Below are positions 8,904-17,596 of a stretch of DNA of 64,000 nucleotides, in pieces; positions within the stretch are counted from its first letter, which is position 1, and every line of letters begins with the position of its first letter. A program made the translations under genes and the position numbers. Origin of the DNA: Ruminococcus gauvreauii (GTDB lineage Bacteria > Bacillota > Clostridia > Lachnospirales > Lachnospiraceae); assembly GCF_025151995.1 (NCBI RefSeq), contig NZ_CP102290.1:372001-436000 (forward strand). Direction: 5' to 3'. The notes beneath the pieces were generated by a model. The model was given only the letters and a program-made list of their open reading frames with translations, did no database searches and was not told the DNA's origin.

Positions 8904-10313
8904 ATGAGTAATGAAGCAATCACAACAGCTGGAAGCTGTCAGGCAGCAGGCGTACCGGGCCTTTCCTGGAAAAAGCGCATCGCTTATGGCTGCGGGGATA
9001 CCGCATGCAACGTCGTATTCGGAATGACGAGTGCACTGCTCACGTTATTCTATACAGACTATGCAGGAATTCCCATCGCAACCGTAGGACTCGTCATGCT
9101 GATATCCCGTATCTTTGACGGGACATCCGATTTAGTCATGGGCGTTATCGTCAGCAAAACAAAATCGAAGTGGGGAAAAGCCAGACCATGGATCCTGTGG
9201 ATGGCAGTCCCCTATGTCATATGCGCAGTCGCAATGTTTACCATACCGCAGACGAGCACATCGCTGCAATTCTGGTACATACTGATCACCTATAATCTGT
9301 GTACAACCATATGTTATACGGCAATCAACGTCCCCTACGGGACCTTGTCTACCCTGATGACCCGTTCCTCCCATGAGCGGGACCTGTTATCCATTGTCCG
9401 TATGACAATGGCACCGCTCGGCAGGCTTATCGCCGTAACACTGACAATGCCGATCGTAAAACTGTTCGGAGACACCCGGTCAGCCTGGGTGAAAGCAATG
9501 ATGATGTGGTGCATTCTTGCATTTTTCCTGCTTCTGATCTGTTTTAGACATTGCGAAGAAGATGTTGTCATCAATGCGGCAGAAAACCATCAAAAAGTGT
9601 CTCTCGGAAAAAACATCAGGGCACTGCTGACAAACCAGTATTTCTGGGCAACCCTGATACTCTGGATGATCACCTGCATTCACCAGACATTAGTAGGGAC
9701 TGTTCTGCCGTATTACTGTAAATATATTTTTGGCAATGACAGCTGGATGTACAGCACACTATATATGGCTGAATCTGTGACACTGATCACGGGTGCTCTC
9801 CTGTGCCCGGTGCTGCTGAAACGCTTCGAAAAGCGAAGCCTGTCACTGCTCGGATGCATTGTGGCTGTCGCTGCACAGGCCGCATTTCTTCTGAATCCCA
9901 GCAGCTACGAGTGGGCTCTTGTAACTTGCATACTGAGAGCTCTTGGTCAGGCTCCCATTACAGCCGTTGTATTTGGTATGATGGGTGATGTCATTGAATT
10001 TGGTCAGTGGAAAAGCCATATCCGTCAGGAAAGTCTTGTGTTCGGCGGAGGCTCCCTTGGATTTAAGATGGGGGTCGGTGCAACCAGCGCCATTATCAGC
10101 TCCCTGCTGATGCGAAGCGGGTATGTCAGTTCCGAAACAGGCGGTGCCGTTCAGCCGGAATCGGCCAGGACAATGATCATGAATATCTATGCATATGGAA
10201 CACTTATGATCTGGGTGATCGCCGTGATCGTACTGTTCCTGTACCAGCTGGATAAACGCTATCCTGAGATCATGAAAGAATTAAAACTGCGGGAAGCCCG
10301 CGGTGAAATATAG
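8904..10313 (+). CDS. GPH family sugar:cation symporter (MFS fold)
   Basis: 469 residues with twelve predicted membrane segments. The N-terminal part carries GCGDTACNVVFGM and RIFDGTSDLVMGVIV with KSKWGKARPW in the first cytoplasmic loop, diagnostic of the glycoside-pentoside-hexuronide (MelB/XynP/UidB) family. It imports a sugar or glycoside with Na+ or H+ across the cytoplasmic membrane. No glycosidase or kinase gene is adjacent, so the substrate is not predictable from context. The start ATG follows GAGAGGT with a long spacing of about 10. Transcription ends at a hairpin shared with the convergent permease gene. Confidence 0.88.
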   Translation: MSNEAITTAGSCQAAGVPGLSWKKRIAYGCGDTACNVVFGMTSALLTLFYTDYAGIPIATVGLVMLISRIFDGTSDLVMGVIVSKTKSKWGKARPWILWMAVPYVICAVAMFTIPQTSTSLQFWYILITYNLCTTICYTAINVPYGTLSTLMTRSSHERDLLSIVRMTMAPLGRLIAVTLTMPIVKLFGDTRSAWVKAMMMWCILAFFLLLICFRHCEEDVVINAAENHQKVSLGKNIRALLTNQYFWATLILWMITCIHQTLVGTVLPYYCKYIFGNDSWMYSTLYMAESVTLITGALLCPVLLKRFEKRSLSLLGCIVAVAAQAAFLLNPSSYEWALVTCILRALGQAPITAVVFGMMGDVIEFGQWKSHIRQESLVFGGGSLGFKMGVGATSAIISSLLMRSGYVSSETGGAVQPESARTMIMNIYAYGTLMIWVIAVIVLFLYQLDKRYPEIMKELKLREARGEI

Positions 10314-10335
10314 ACTTAACTTTCCAATCAGCAAA

Positions 10336-10373
10336 GGAAAGGCAGAACCGCGTTTCCCGGATTCTGCCTTTCC
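10336..10373. terminator. hairpin between convergent genes
   Basis: A perfect 12-bp stem, GGAAAGGCAGAA with TTCTGCCTTTCC, encloses a 14-base loop. There is no long T tract on either side, so it is probably a bidirectional but modest terminator. Confidence 0.6.
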
Positions 10374-10376
10374 TCA

Positions 10377-12863
10377 CTATTCAAATTCTTTGATTCGTTC
10401 CGCGATCGTACCCCTTCCCGTCAGGCGATGATATGCTGCGATGGGAATCAGCACGCACGCCAGCACAATCAGAACCGCTGCAATTACGACCGGGACCACG
10501 GGAATTCGGAAGGCAATCTCTCTGTAATTCAGCGCGCGGTAGCATCCGTATGTAATCCCCATCCCGAGGGTCGCCGTCAGCAGCACTGATCCAAACGCAT
10601 ACAATAGTCCCTCCCGAATCAGCATGCCTCTCATCTGCTTGTCCGTCATTCCGACGCTTTCCATAACAGCCAGGGAAACCCGGCGGTTCTGAATGCCGCC
10701 CAGCACGGTGTTGATATAATTCATAAGTCCGATCCAGGCCAGTATCAGTGATATGCCGATACCGATCTCCATCATATTCCCCTGAGCTCTCTCTATGTCC
10801 TTCATATCTTCCAGCCTGGACTCCCAGGAAAAGTCTCTTGCATGGGGACTGGTTGTTATGATTTTTTTAACTTCCTTCTCGGTATCCTCATCATACTCTT
10901 TCTCATATTGTATGTCTAATTTCGCAATGTATGGATGTTCCGCGTATTGTTTTAGATAAGTATCACTTACAATGACGATCGGAGCACCCCCTGTCGAGCT
11001 CCCATAATACGGGTCATCTGTCAGCCCTGCTATATCCAGCTGGTACTGTGTGCCGGTGCCCCCGTCCAGTGAATACAACACACGTTTCCCCTCTAACCGG
11101 TTCATATCAAGCGACAGTCCGCCCCGGTAAAGAATGCAGGTCTCTCCCCGCATAAATGCCGCTTTGTCGACATCGCCGCCCAGTTCATCATTCAGAGTGT
11201 TAAATTCGGCCTCACCAATACCTTTCAAAAATGAATAAAACTTTTCCGGATTCCTTTTATACGCTTCAGCATCCATATCATAAGAATAATCCTTCCACAC
11301 TTCATAAAACTCTCTCATCCAGACATCAGAAAAGTCCGGTTCCCAGGGCACGATGATCCTGGCGCTCCACAACGGGCGTATCTCTCTGATACCTGCGATT
11401 CCCCCAAGCTCATTCAGGAATGAATCGTCCATGACAGGCATCCAGTCCTCTGTGTTTTCCTTTTGCAGTGTATCGTTTTGGAGTACCAGATCCGTGTCCA
11501 TGTTATTTGACATCACCGATTTTGCACTCTGGCTTTGGATCAGTGTGACCAGGCACAGAAACACAGACAGGCTCGCTGCCATAGAAAGCATGACAATCCC
11601 GGTCTTTTTCCAGTCCTTTTGAAGCTGCTCCCCTGCCATTCTCCACAAGACATGCAGTCTGCCCGTTTTGCGGGTGCGTCTGACCGGAGAACCCGCACGA
11701 TATCCCATGGCCTCTGCCGGCGATGCCAGTGCGGCCATTTTCGCAGGTCTGCGGCTGCAAAGAAAGACTGTTGTTCCCACGAGCACTATGCTTCCGAGAA
11801 AAATCGCAGGATGAAAGGAAACCTCTACTGCCAGTTTATGAATACCGAGTGCCTTAACCGCCGCCGGTATCAGGAGAAATGAGACGGCAAATCCTGTCAC
11901 AAGACCCGCTCCTGTTCCAACGATGGTGACGCAAAACATCTGTTTTTGTATCAGACAGTATATCTGCCTTTCCGTCATGCCCACCGTCTGCATGAGTCCA
12001 TAATACCGGATATTGCCGGATACCGACAGGTACAGGATATTATAAATGAGCAGATAGGCACTTAAGCATGTGATAATAACCAGTCCCGCCATTCCTGCGA
12101 GAACTCCTGCTGTTTTTTCCGTTGTGACGGTGGGCATAAAATACTGCCTCTTAGACAGTCCCAGACTATCCTCCAGATCAGATAATGTCCTCTGCCGTAT
12201 GAGAGAACCCCGGAACTTTAGATTAAGCACACCGTTATAGCGCAGCTGATACCCCGACTGTTCATAAAACGTTCTGGATACAAAGAACACATCTTGCGGT
12301 CCATATCCCTCCCATATACCGGATATTAAAAATTCTCCGGTATGTATTCCCTTTTTATCTGAATAAGTCAGAATAAACCGGTCTCCCACGTTAAGATTCT
12401 CTTTCCCGCAGTTTTCAAGCGCCTCCCTGGTAGCCATCAGTTCATTATATTTCTCCGGGTAATCCCCTTTTACCCATTCCCGTGCCGGAGCCAGAATGTT
12501 TTCCCATTGGACTTCGTCACACCACAGCATGCCCGAATACATGGTATCATCCACATCTGTTTCTGTCGCGTATCCTGCATACGCCTCCGCGCCTGAGAAT
12601 ATGATATTCTCATTCTTTTCGCATATCTCCTTTTGTTCTTCCGTAAACCCATTTCCCAGGAGAGCATCATAATCCCCGCCCTGCAGGCGTATTTCCTGCT
12701 GATACTGCATTTTGAAATAAGTGACTCCCACAGTCAGGACACTGAACAGCATAAACGCCGACAGCATGATCGCCGCAGTGATGATCCCAAATTTCTGTTT
12801 ATTTCTGACGAGTGAGCGCCTGCACATCTTAGAGAGAATACCCTGATTATTATTCGCTAACAT
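10377..12863 (-). CDS. FtsX/MacB-type ABC transporter permease
   Basis: About 828 residues. Membrane segments are near 25-50, then a first extracellular domain to about 260, three helices (about 260-365), a cytoplasmic connector, a further helix near 415, a second extracellular domain (about 440-700) and three C-terminal helices. This duplicated FtsX layout is found in permeases for antimicrobial peptides, lipids or lipoproteins. ATG 12863 is preferred over an upstream in-frame GTG because AGGGAG lies 8 bases before it. It overlaps the ATPase gene by 14 bases. Together with the ATPase and the two-component genes it makes a sensor-transporter module; the inducer is unknown. Confidence 0.85.
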   Translation of the reverse strand: MLANNNQGILSKMCRRSLVRNKQKFGIITAAIMLSAFMLFSVLTVGVTYFKMQYQQEIRLQGGDYDALLGNGFTEEQKEICEKNENIIFSGAEAYAGYATETDVDDTMYSGMLWCDEVQWENILAPAREWVKGDYPEKYNELMATREALENCGKENLNVGDRFILTYSDKKGIHTGEFLISGIWEGYGPQDVFFVSRTFYEQSGYQLRYNGVLNLKFRGSLIRQRTLSDLEDSLGLSKRQYFMPTVTTEKTAGVLAGMAGLVIITCLSAYLLIYNILYLSVSGNIRYYGLMQTVGMTERQIYCLIQKQMFCVTIVGTGAGLVTGFAVSFLLIPAAVKALGIHKLAVEVSFHPAIFLGSIVLVGTTVFLCSRRPAKMAALASPAEAMGYRAGSPVRRTRKTGRLHVLWRMAGEQLQKDWKKTGIVMLSMAASLSVFLCLVTLIQSQSAKSVMSNNMDTDLVLQNDTLQKENTEDWMPVMDDSFLNELGGIAGIREIRPLWSARIIVPWEPDFSDVWMREFYEVWKDYSYDMDAEAYKRNPEKFYSFLKGIGEAEFNTLNDELGGDVDKAAFMRGETCILYRGGLSLDMNRLEGKRVLYSLDGGTGTQYQLDIAGLTDDPYYGSSTGGAPIVIVSDTYLKQYAEHPYIAKLDIQYEKEYDEDTEKEVKKIITTSPHARDFSWESRLEDMKDIERAQGNMMEIGIGISLILAWIGLMNYINTVLGGIQNRRVSLAVMESVGMTDKQMRGMLIREGLLYAFGSVLLTATLGMGITYGCYRALNYREIAFRIPVVPVVIAAVLIVLACVLIPIAAYHRLTGRGTIAERIKEFE

Positions 12864-13545
12864 CTGCAGCACTCCCTTTCATGATTCTGCCGTCCTCAAT
12901 ACGCACAATGCGGTCCGCCATCTGTGCGATGTCATGATCATGCGTAATCAGAACGATGGTCTGCTGAAACTGTTTCGCCGCTATTTTCAGCAGCCCCATT
13001 ACATCATGGCCGGCAGCCGTGTCCAGATTCCCTGTCGGCTCATCCGCCAGTATTATGGACGGTTTGGAGGCGATTGCTCTTGCGATAGCCGCCCGCTGCT
13101 GCTGTCCGCCTGACAGTGTCCCCGGCAATGCTTCTGTTTTATCCAGCAGTTTCAGCAGCTTCAGTATATGCATGATATAGTCTCTGTCTGTCTGTTTCCC
13201 GTCCAGTTCTACGGGCAGCGTTATATTCTCATACACGTTTAAGTCAGGAACCAGGTTATAATTCTGAAAAACAAACCCAACCTTCCTCCTGCGAAAGATC
13301 GCAAGTTGTTCTTTATTCAGGTTTGTGATATTTCTGCCGTCAACAAATATCTCACCTTTCGTCGGCACATCAAGACCACCGATCATGTGGAGCAGGGTGC
13401 TCTTTCCGCTCCCTGACTTCCCGATAATTGCAACAAATTCTCTCTCCCGCACTGCGAAGTCCACACCGTCCAGCGCTTTCACAACAGTTTCACCCAGTCT
13501 GTAATATTTTTTTAATGCCCGTGTTTCTATCATCCATGATTCCAT
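12850..13545 (-). CDS. ABC transporter ATPase (LolD/MacB/BceA type)
   Basis: 231 residues: Walker A GKSGSGKST near residue 43, the Q-loop in FVFQNYNLVPDLNVYENI, signature LSGGQQQRAAIARAI and Walker B IILADEPTGNLD, the motif set of the MacB/LolD/BceA ATPases. The permease partner is the overlapping next gene. AAAGGAGG lies 11 bases before the ATG. It is separated from the upstream histidine kinase gene by 95 bases, without a clear terminator, so it may be co-transcribed or driven separately by the response regulator. Confidence 0.92.
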   Translation of the reverse strand: MESWMIETRALKKYYRLGETVVKALDGVDFAVREREFVAIIGKSGSGKSTLLHMIGGLDVPTKGEIFVDGRNITNLNKEQLAIFRRRKVGFVFQNYNLVPDLNVYENITLPVELDGKQTDRDYIMHILKLLKLLDKTEALPGTLSGGQQQRAAIARAIASKPSIILADEPTGNLDTAAGHDVMGLLKIAAKQFQQTIVLITHDHDIAQMADRIVRIEDGRIMKGSAADVSE

Positions 13546-13640
13546 CTGTTCATGTTCCTCCTTTACAGATCAAGCATATCTTATAAAAATCACAAACTGC
13601 TCACAATCCATGATTATCACAAAACTGTGATAATCACACA

Positions 13641-14564
13641 TCAGTCGTTTGGAAGATATAATTGGAAGTCGGATCCTTTTAAAGCTTCAGAGTACACCTC
13701 AATATATCCTTTCTGCAGCGTCAGTATTTCTCTTGCCAGATATAGGCCGACGCCTATCCCTTCCTCACTGTGCACCTCCGGTTCACGATAAAACCTGGTA
13801 AATATCTCAGCCTGATGTTCCGGTGCAATTCCTTTGCCGGAATCTCTGATACTGATCTTCGTAAAAACCTCCTGAACATCCACAGATATACGGATACATC
13901 CTCCTGTATCCGTATACTTAACGGCGTTGTCCAGAACATTAAAGATGGCTTCCTCCGTCCATTTTCTGTCATGGCAGATCTGAACGCTTTCATCGCACAC
14001 TGCATATATTTTGATACGTTTCTTCTCTGCCTTTGGAACAATAGCGGCAACAGCGCCTCCCAATGTTTCAAACAGGTAATCTTTCCGCTGGCAGATCTTG
14101 ATAATGCCTGTCTCCAGCCGGGACATTTTCACCATGCTCTGCAGTAAAAAATCAAGCTTCTCTGTCTGCCTCGTTATTCTGGTAAGAAATTCCCGCTCTT
14201 TCTCTGACAGATTTCCTTCCTTTGCAAACAGTTCCAGATACATTTTCATATTGGCGATCGGCGTTTTGGTCTGATGTGAAATATCAGATATCAGTTCCTG
14301 AATTTTTCGTTTTTCCTCAATTCCTTCTCTATCTTTCTGTTTCCAGATATGCTGTACTCTCTGCAGTTTTTCATATACCTTGCTCCACAGCGTTTCCCTG
14401 TCCACATCCGATTCCGGCAGCTCCCGACCCGATGCCATATCATCCAGGTGCCGCTCCAACAGATTTTCAAATGAATAAATGTCTTTTTTCAGGCATCGCA
14501 TCTTCCATCCCATCAGGATAATCACACAGCACATCCCTATGATCACAACAATCAGCCCAGCCAT
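13641..14564 (-). CDS. Sensor histidine kinase
   Basis: 307 residues. One clear N-terminal membrane helix (residues 2-22) is followed directly by a cytoplasmic linker, so no extracellular sensor is visible and sensing may need the ABC partner. The H box is ISDISHQTKTPIANMK (phosphorylated His near residue 102). The ATPase motifs are the N box FNVLDNAVKYTD, G1 RDSGKGIA and G2 GIGVGLYLAR. It overlaps the response regulator gene by 13 bases. By family and position it is the sensor of a peptide-antibiotic or envelope-stress module with the downstream FtsX transporter; the signal is inferred, not shown. Confidence 0.9.
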   Translation of the reverse strand: MAGLIVVIIGMCCVIILMGWKMRCLKKDIYSFENLLERHLDDMASGRELPESDVDRETLWSKVYEKLQRVQHIWKQKDREGIEEKRKIQELISDISHQTKTPIANMKMYLELFAKEGNLSEKEREFLTRITRQTEKLDFLLQSMVKMSRLETGIIKICQRKDYLFETLGGAVAAIVPKAEKKRIKIYAVCDESVQICHDRKWTEEAIFNVLDNAVKYTDTGGCIRISVDVQEVFTKISIRDSGKGIAPEHQAEIFTRFYREPEVHSEEGIGVGLYLAREILTLQKGYIEVYSEALKGSDFQLYLPND

Positions 14565-15220
14565 TGATATCCCATCCCATAAACATTTGATATATATTTG
14601 TGCTGTTCATCCTCTATCTTGCCTCTCAGGCGGTTGACGTTCACTGCAAGCGCGTGTTTATCCACAAATCTGCCATCGATGTCCCACAGATGTTCCAACA
14701 GCACCGAATACGTCAGAAGCTGCCCGCTGTGTTCTGACAGATATCTGAGCAGGCGGAATTCTGTGGGGGTCACTGCACATTCTTTTCCATTAACCGTTAC
14801 TTTTGCCGTGCTAAAATCCATATATAAAAAACCGTCATCAAAAATATTCTTTTTGCAGACCGGTTCTCTTTTCATAATTACGTTTATTTTTTTTAATAAG
14901 ACTTTCATGGAAAACGGTTTTGTGACGTAATCCTCCGCTCCCAGTTCATAACCTTTCAGGACATCCTCCTCGAGATCCCTGGCTGTAAGAAACAATACCG
15001 GGGTTCGTTTCCGGCTCTGAACCCAACTGCAGAAAGAGAACCCTTCACCATCCGGAAGGTTAACATCCAGAAGTATAAGTGCCGCATCTTCTTTCAAACA
15101 GGCTTTTTTCGCCTCCTCAAGTGAGTGTGCACACTCTGTACGGTACCCTTCACCCTGCAACGCATAACAAATCCCCTGGTTCAGTTCCCAGTCGTCCTCA
15201 ACTACTAATACTTTCTGCAT
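14552..15220 (-). CDS. OmpR/PhoB family response regulator
   Basis: 222 residues. The receiver domain has the acidic pair VEDD, phospho-acceptor Asp in LILLDVNLPDGEG (near residue 51) and KPF near 101. The C-terminal winged helix carries TPTEFRLLRYLSEHSGQ and VNRLRGKIED. ATG 15220 was chosen because AGAGG stands 6 bases upstream; an in-frame extension further upstream contains no start with a binding site and would cross the promoter. It is first in the regulator-kinase-ATPase-permease array and probably activates the transporter genes. Confidence 0.93.
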   Translation of the reverse strand: MQKVLVVEDDWELNQGICYALQGEGYRTECAHSLEEAKKACLKEDAALILLDVNLPDGEGFSFCSWVQSRKRTPVLFLTARDLEEDVLKGYELGAEDYVTKPFSMKVLLKKINVIMKREPVCKKNIFDDGFLYMDFSTAKVTVNGKECAVTPTEFRLLRYLSEHSGQLLTYSVLLEHLWDIDGRFVDKHALAVNVNRLRGKIEDEQHKYISNVYGMGYQWLG

Positions 15221-15280
15221 CTGCCACCTCTTTTTTGTAATCTTGTTGCCTGAGACTGTATGTAACATATTCCAAATCAT

Positions 15281-15309
15281 ATTATACAGGATATCAACCG
15301 TCATCACAA
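15281..15309 (-). promoter_or_regulatory. putative promoter of the two-component operon
   Basis: TTGTGA (15304-15309) and TATAAT (15281-15286) on the minus strand are 17 bp apart. The predicted leader to ATG 15220 is about 55 bases. Confidence 0.5.
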
Positions 15310-15339
15310 TTCTGAATGTTCTGGAATCTTTAATGTAAC

Positions 15340-15401
15340 AAAAAATCACCTTCTTCATTATTAAAAGACCCGCCGGTCTGTTAATAATGAAGAAGGTGAT
15401 T
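15340..15401 (-). terminator. terminator with 21-bp perfect stem after the lipoprotein gene
   Basis: Arms 15344-15364 and 15381-15401 are perfectly complementary over 21 bases. The 16-base apex contains a further AGACC/GGTCT pair. On the minus strand the stem runs into six T residues. It ends the Ser/Asp-rich lipoprotein transcript and insulates the two-component operon. The stem is unusually long for an intrinsic terminator. Confidence 0.85.
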
Positions 15402-15448
15402 GTAATAAGTAATCGAAATCTTATAGATTCTATATAATAGCTCCCGCT

Positions 15449-15883
15449 TTATGATTCTGAGGACGTGCTGTCTGTTGCAGCGTTTCCTGCAGCACTGTCA
15501 CTGTCTGCCGAGCTGCCGCCTGCGGTGCTGTCACTGTCCGCCTCATCGCTTCCTGCCGCACTGCTGTTATCTTTTGATTCACTTCCTGTGCTGCTGCCTG
15601 TCGATTCGCTGCCTGCCGCGCTGCTGCTGTCCTTTGATTCGCTGCCTGCCGCACTGCTGCTGTCCTTTGATTCGCTTCCTGTCGTGCCGCTGTCTTTCGA
15701 TTCACTGTCTTTGGAAGTACTGCTGTCTTTTGAACTGCTTCCCGCCTGACTGTCACTTTCTGTTGAAGAACTATTGGTAGTACTGGATTTATCATCGTCA
15801 GATCCGCATCCTGTGAAAACCCCAATTGACAGAGCCGCCACACATGTCAGTGCTAAAAGTTTTAAAGCAAATTTACGTTTCAT
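15449..15883 (-). CDS. Ser/Asp/Glu-rich low-complexity lipoprotein
   Basis: 144 residues. A signal peptide with a lipobox (SIGVFTGCGS, acylated Cys about residue 26) is followed by a disordered tail made almost only of Ser, Asp, Glu, Lys, Gly and Ala. The tail includes three near-copies of GSESKDSSSAA, mirrored as DNA repeats at about 15555-15690. After processing it should be anchored to the outer face of the membrane, with the tail threading the cell wall. No enzyme domain is present. ATG 15883 has AAAGGAG nine bases upstream. Neighbouring frames are also open because of the low complexity, but only this frame has both a start and a lipobox. Function unknown. Confidence 0.8.
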   Translation of the reverse strand: MKRKFALKLLALTCVAALSIGVFTGCGSDDDKSSTTNSSSTESDSQAGSSSKDSSTSKDSESKDSGTTGSESKDSSSAAGSESKDSSSAAGSESTGSSTGSESKDNSSAAGSDEADSDSTAGGSSADSDSAAGNAATDSTSSES

Positions 15884-16065
15884 TTTTGTAAACACTCCTT
15901 TCAAGTCATAACCTGTATTGTTGCAGTGATTTTTTTCCGATTAATATCTTTGACTCGTCCTCCCTTCGCTTAGGAATAACTATATCATAGCTGGAAAATG
16001 TGACCATTCGGTGTTTAATGTATGAGTTTTTTCTTATGAAACAGTGTTTACTTTCTTAACAAAAT

Positions 16066-16668
16066 CTAAAATTCCAGTTCATATAACTGATTTTCCAGAT
16101 CTTTCAATTCTGAAGCAAAACCTTTAAACCGCTCACGGATACGCTCCTGATGATCATCTTCCGCCTTATACAGCATACGGTGCTCCATACTCGCCCACAG
16201 ATCCATGGCAAGAGAGCGGATCTGAATCTCCACAGGATAATACTGTTTTGAGTCAGTCCGATAAACCGGCGTCCCGAGTACCAGATGATAGCTGCGATAA
16301 CCATTAGGCTTTGGCTGCGTGACATAATCACACTCCTTTACGATTACCGTATCCGAATATTTTTTCAAATGCGAGGCAATCGGGATGATATCCTGTTCGA
16401 AGTAGCATATGATCCTGATACCTGCAATGTCTGTCAGATAGTCTTTAGCAGCCTCCAGGGCGGTAGGATGACCCTTTCGTTTTAGTTTTGCCTGAATGCT
16501 CTCTGCGTTTTTTATCCGTGACTGTATATTGTGTATTGGATAATCTTTATATCTCATCCGATATTCTTCGTTTAAAGCGTCGATATGCACCAGAAGACTT
16601 GACATAGCTTCCTGATACGGTTTTATCATTGTCTGGTATTCTTCCATTTCTGCTGTTTTCATAGACAA
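16066..16668 (-). CDS. Small alarmone synthetase (RelA/SpoT synthetase domain, YjbM/YwaC-like)
   Basis: About 200 residues consisting only of a (p)ppGpp synthetase domain, without the hydrolase, TGS or ACT domains of long Rel proteins. The conserved patches are RIKNAESIQAKLKRKG, DIAGIRIICYFEQDI, the G-loop-like PKPNGYRSYHLVLG and VEIQIRSLAMDLWASMEH. The family transfers pyrophosphate from ATP to GDP or GTP in the cytoplasm. The start is uncertain: TTG 16668 is 10 bases after GGGAGG, while ATG 16662 is 6 bases further in. The gene is monocistronic and may be read from an extended -10 (TGCTATGAT) just upstream. Confidence 0.9.
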   Translation of the reverse strand: MSMKTAEMEEYQTMIKPYQEAMSSLLVHIDALNEEYRMRYKDYPIHNIQSRIKNAESIQAKLKRKGHPTALEAAKDYLTDIAGIRIICYFEQDIIPIASHLKKYSDTVIVKECDYVTQPKPNGYRSYHLVLGTPVYRTDSKQYYPVEIQIRSLAMDLWASMEHRMLYKAEDDHQERIRERFKGFASELKDLENQLYELEF

Positions 16669-16786
16669 AGGATGTTTCACCTCCCAAATTTAGTTGTATC
16701 TAATCATAGCAGAGAAATATGATTTTTTTGTGTAGGAAAAAGAAAATATTGGAATCTATTTAATAAAAATTACCGGATTTTTGTTG

Positions 16787-16834
16787 TTGACATCAGGCTG
16801 GTAGAGATGTATTATAAAAAATGAATAATTCATT
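16787..16834 (+). promoter_or_regulatory. promoter and first operator of the tetR gene
   Basis: TTGACA (16787-16792) and TATTAT (16810-16815) are spaced 17 bp. A 15-bp palindrome AATGAATAATTCATT (16820-16834) covers the expected start site. The same half sites recur at 17557-17571. Confidence 0.75.
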
Positions 16835-16850
16835 CACTGGAGGTGATGTT

Positions 16851-17516
16851 TTGAATGAACGAATGAAAGCTACTGCTGATGCTGCAACCACACTCTTTTT
16901 AAGGCAGGGCTACTCGAAGACTCAGATCAGCCATATCGCAAAGGCTGCCGGTGTTTCGGTCGGCACAATCTATCTTGATTTTACCGGTAAAATGGAGATT
17001 CTGAATTTTATCCTGGCTTCTGTCATTGATCCGGATTTTATCAAACAGGAATTTGAACGGCCAGTCACTAATGATCTGTTTATTGGAATAGAAAATAAGA
17101 TTGCAAAATTATTTGACCAGATAAGTGAAGAGTTTTCATGCCATCTTAAAGAAAATGCCCAAGACTATACCTTTGAGGCACTCATATCCGACACGTTTGA
17201 TCTGTTGTCCAGATATGCAGTCGGCTGTCTGTTCATTGAGAAAAACTACTTTGATTTTAAGTTTTTGAGTGACCATTACCGCGAACACCGTAAAAAGTTC
17301 TTTCTGTCCATGAAGCAGTATTTATCTGTTTTTATAGGCAGAGGGGTAGTCCGCCCTTCAGAATATCCGGACCTGGATATAACATTTATTATTGAGACGT
17401 TATCCTGGTGGGCAATGGATATGCGCTATACTACCTTTGAAACCAGTGATATCTCATTGGAGCTGGCAAAAAAAATATGTTTAGATAATCTGGTAGCGGC
17501 ATACGCAATCAATTAG
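16851..17516 (+). CDS. TetR/AcrR family transcriptional regulator
   Basis: 221 residues from a TTG start. The N-terminal helix-turn-helix reads TLFLRQGYSKTQISHIAKAA then GVSVGTIYLDF, the TetR signature; the ligand-binding remainder is not assignable. The first ATG of the frame (16821) lies inside the operator and upstream of the GGAGG, so it cannot be the start. TTG 16851 has the ideal spacing of 7. Identical half-site palindromes at the tetR start and just before the next gene suggest it represses itself and the downstream lipoprotein. Confidence 0.9.
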   Translation: MNERMKATADAATTLFLRQGYSKTQISHIAKAAGVSVGTIYLDFTGKMEILNFILASVIDPDFIKQEFERPVTNDLFIGIENKIAKLFDQISEEFSCHLKENAQDYTFEALISDTFDLLSRYAVGCLFIEKNYFDFKFLSDHYREHRKKFFLSMKQYLSVFIGRGVVRPSEYPDLDITFIIETLSWWAMDMRYTTFETSDISLELAKKICLDNLVAAYAIN

Positions 17517-17517
17517 C

Positions 17518-17536
17518 AGGGCGATATATGCGCCCT
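17518..17536 (+). terminator. weak hairpin after tetR
   Basis: A 6-bp stem AGGGCG/CGCCCT around ATATATG, followed by a short T stretch. It may only attenuate read-through into the next gene. Confidence 0.35.
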
Positions 17537-17556
17537 CTGATTTTCCCATGTTTATG

Positions 17557-17571
17557 AATGAATCATTCATT
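17557..17571. promoter_or_regulatory. second TetR operator
   Basis: AATGAATCATTCATT is a perfect 15-bp palindrome with the same AATGAA/TTCATT half sites and 3-base centre as the operator at 16820-16834. It lies 26 bases before the start of the DUF4097 lipoprotein gene. Confidence 0.7.
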
Positions 17572-17596
17572 TCATCGCACAGAAAGTGAGGTTATA

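Noticed and set aside
15555..15690. CRISPR-like array in the repeats
   Set aside because: The repeats are in-frame coding repeats of unequal length without spacers.
15430..15843. A second open frame through the Ser/Asp lipoprotein gene
   Set aside because: It is open only because of the repetitive sequence; it lacks a start with a binding site, whereas the chosen frame has a signal peptide and lipobox.
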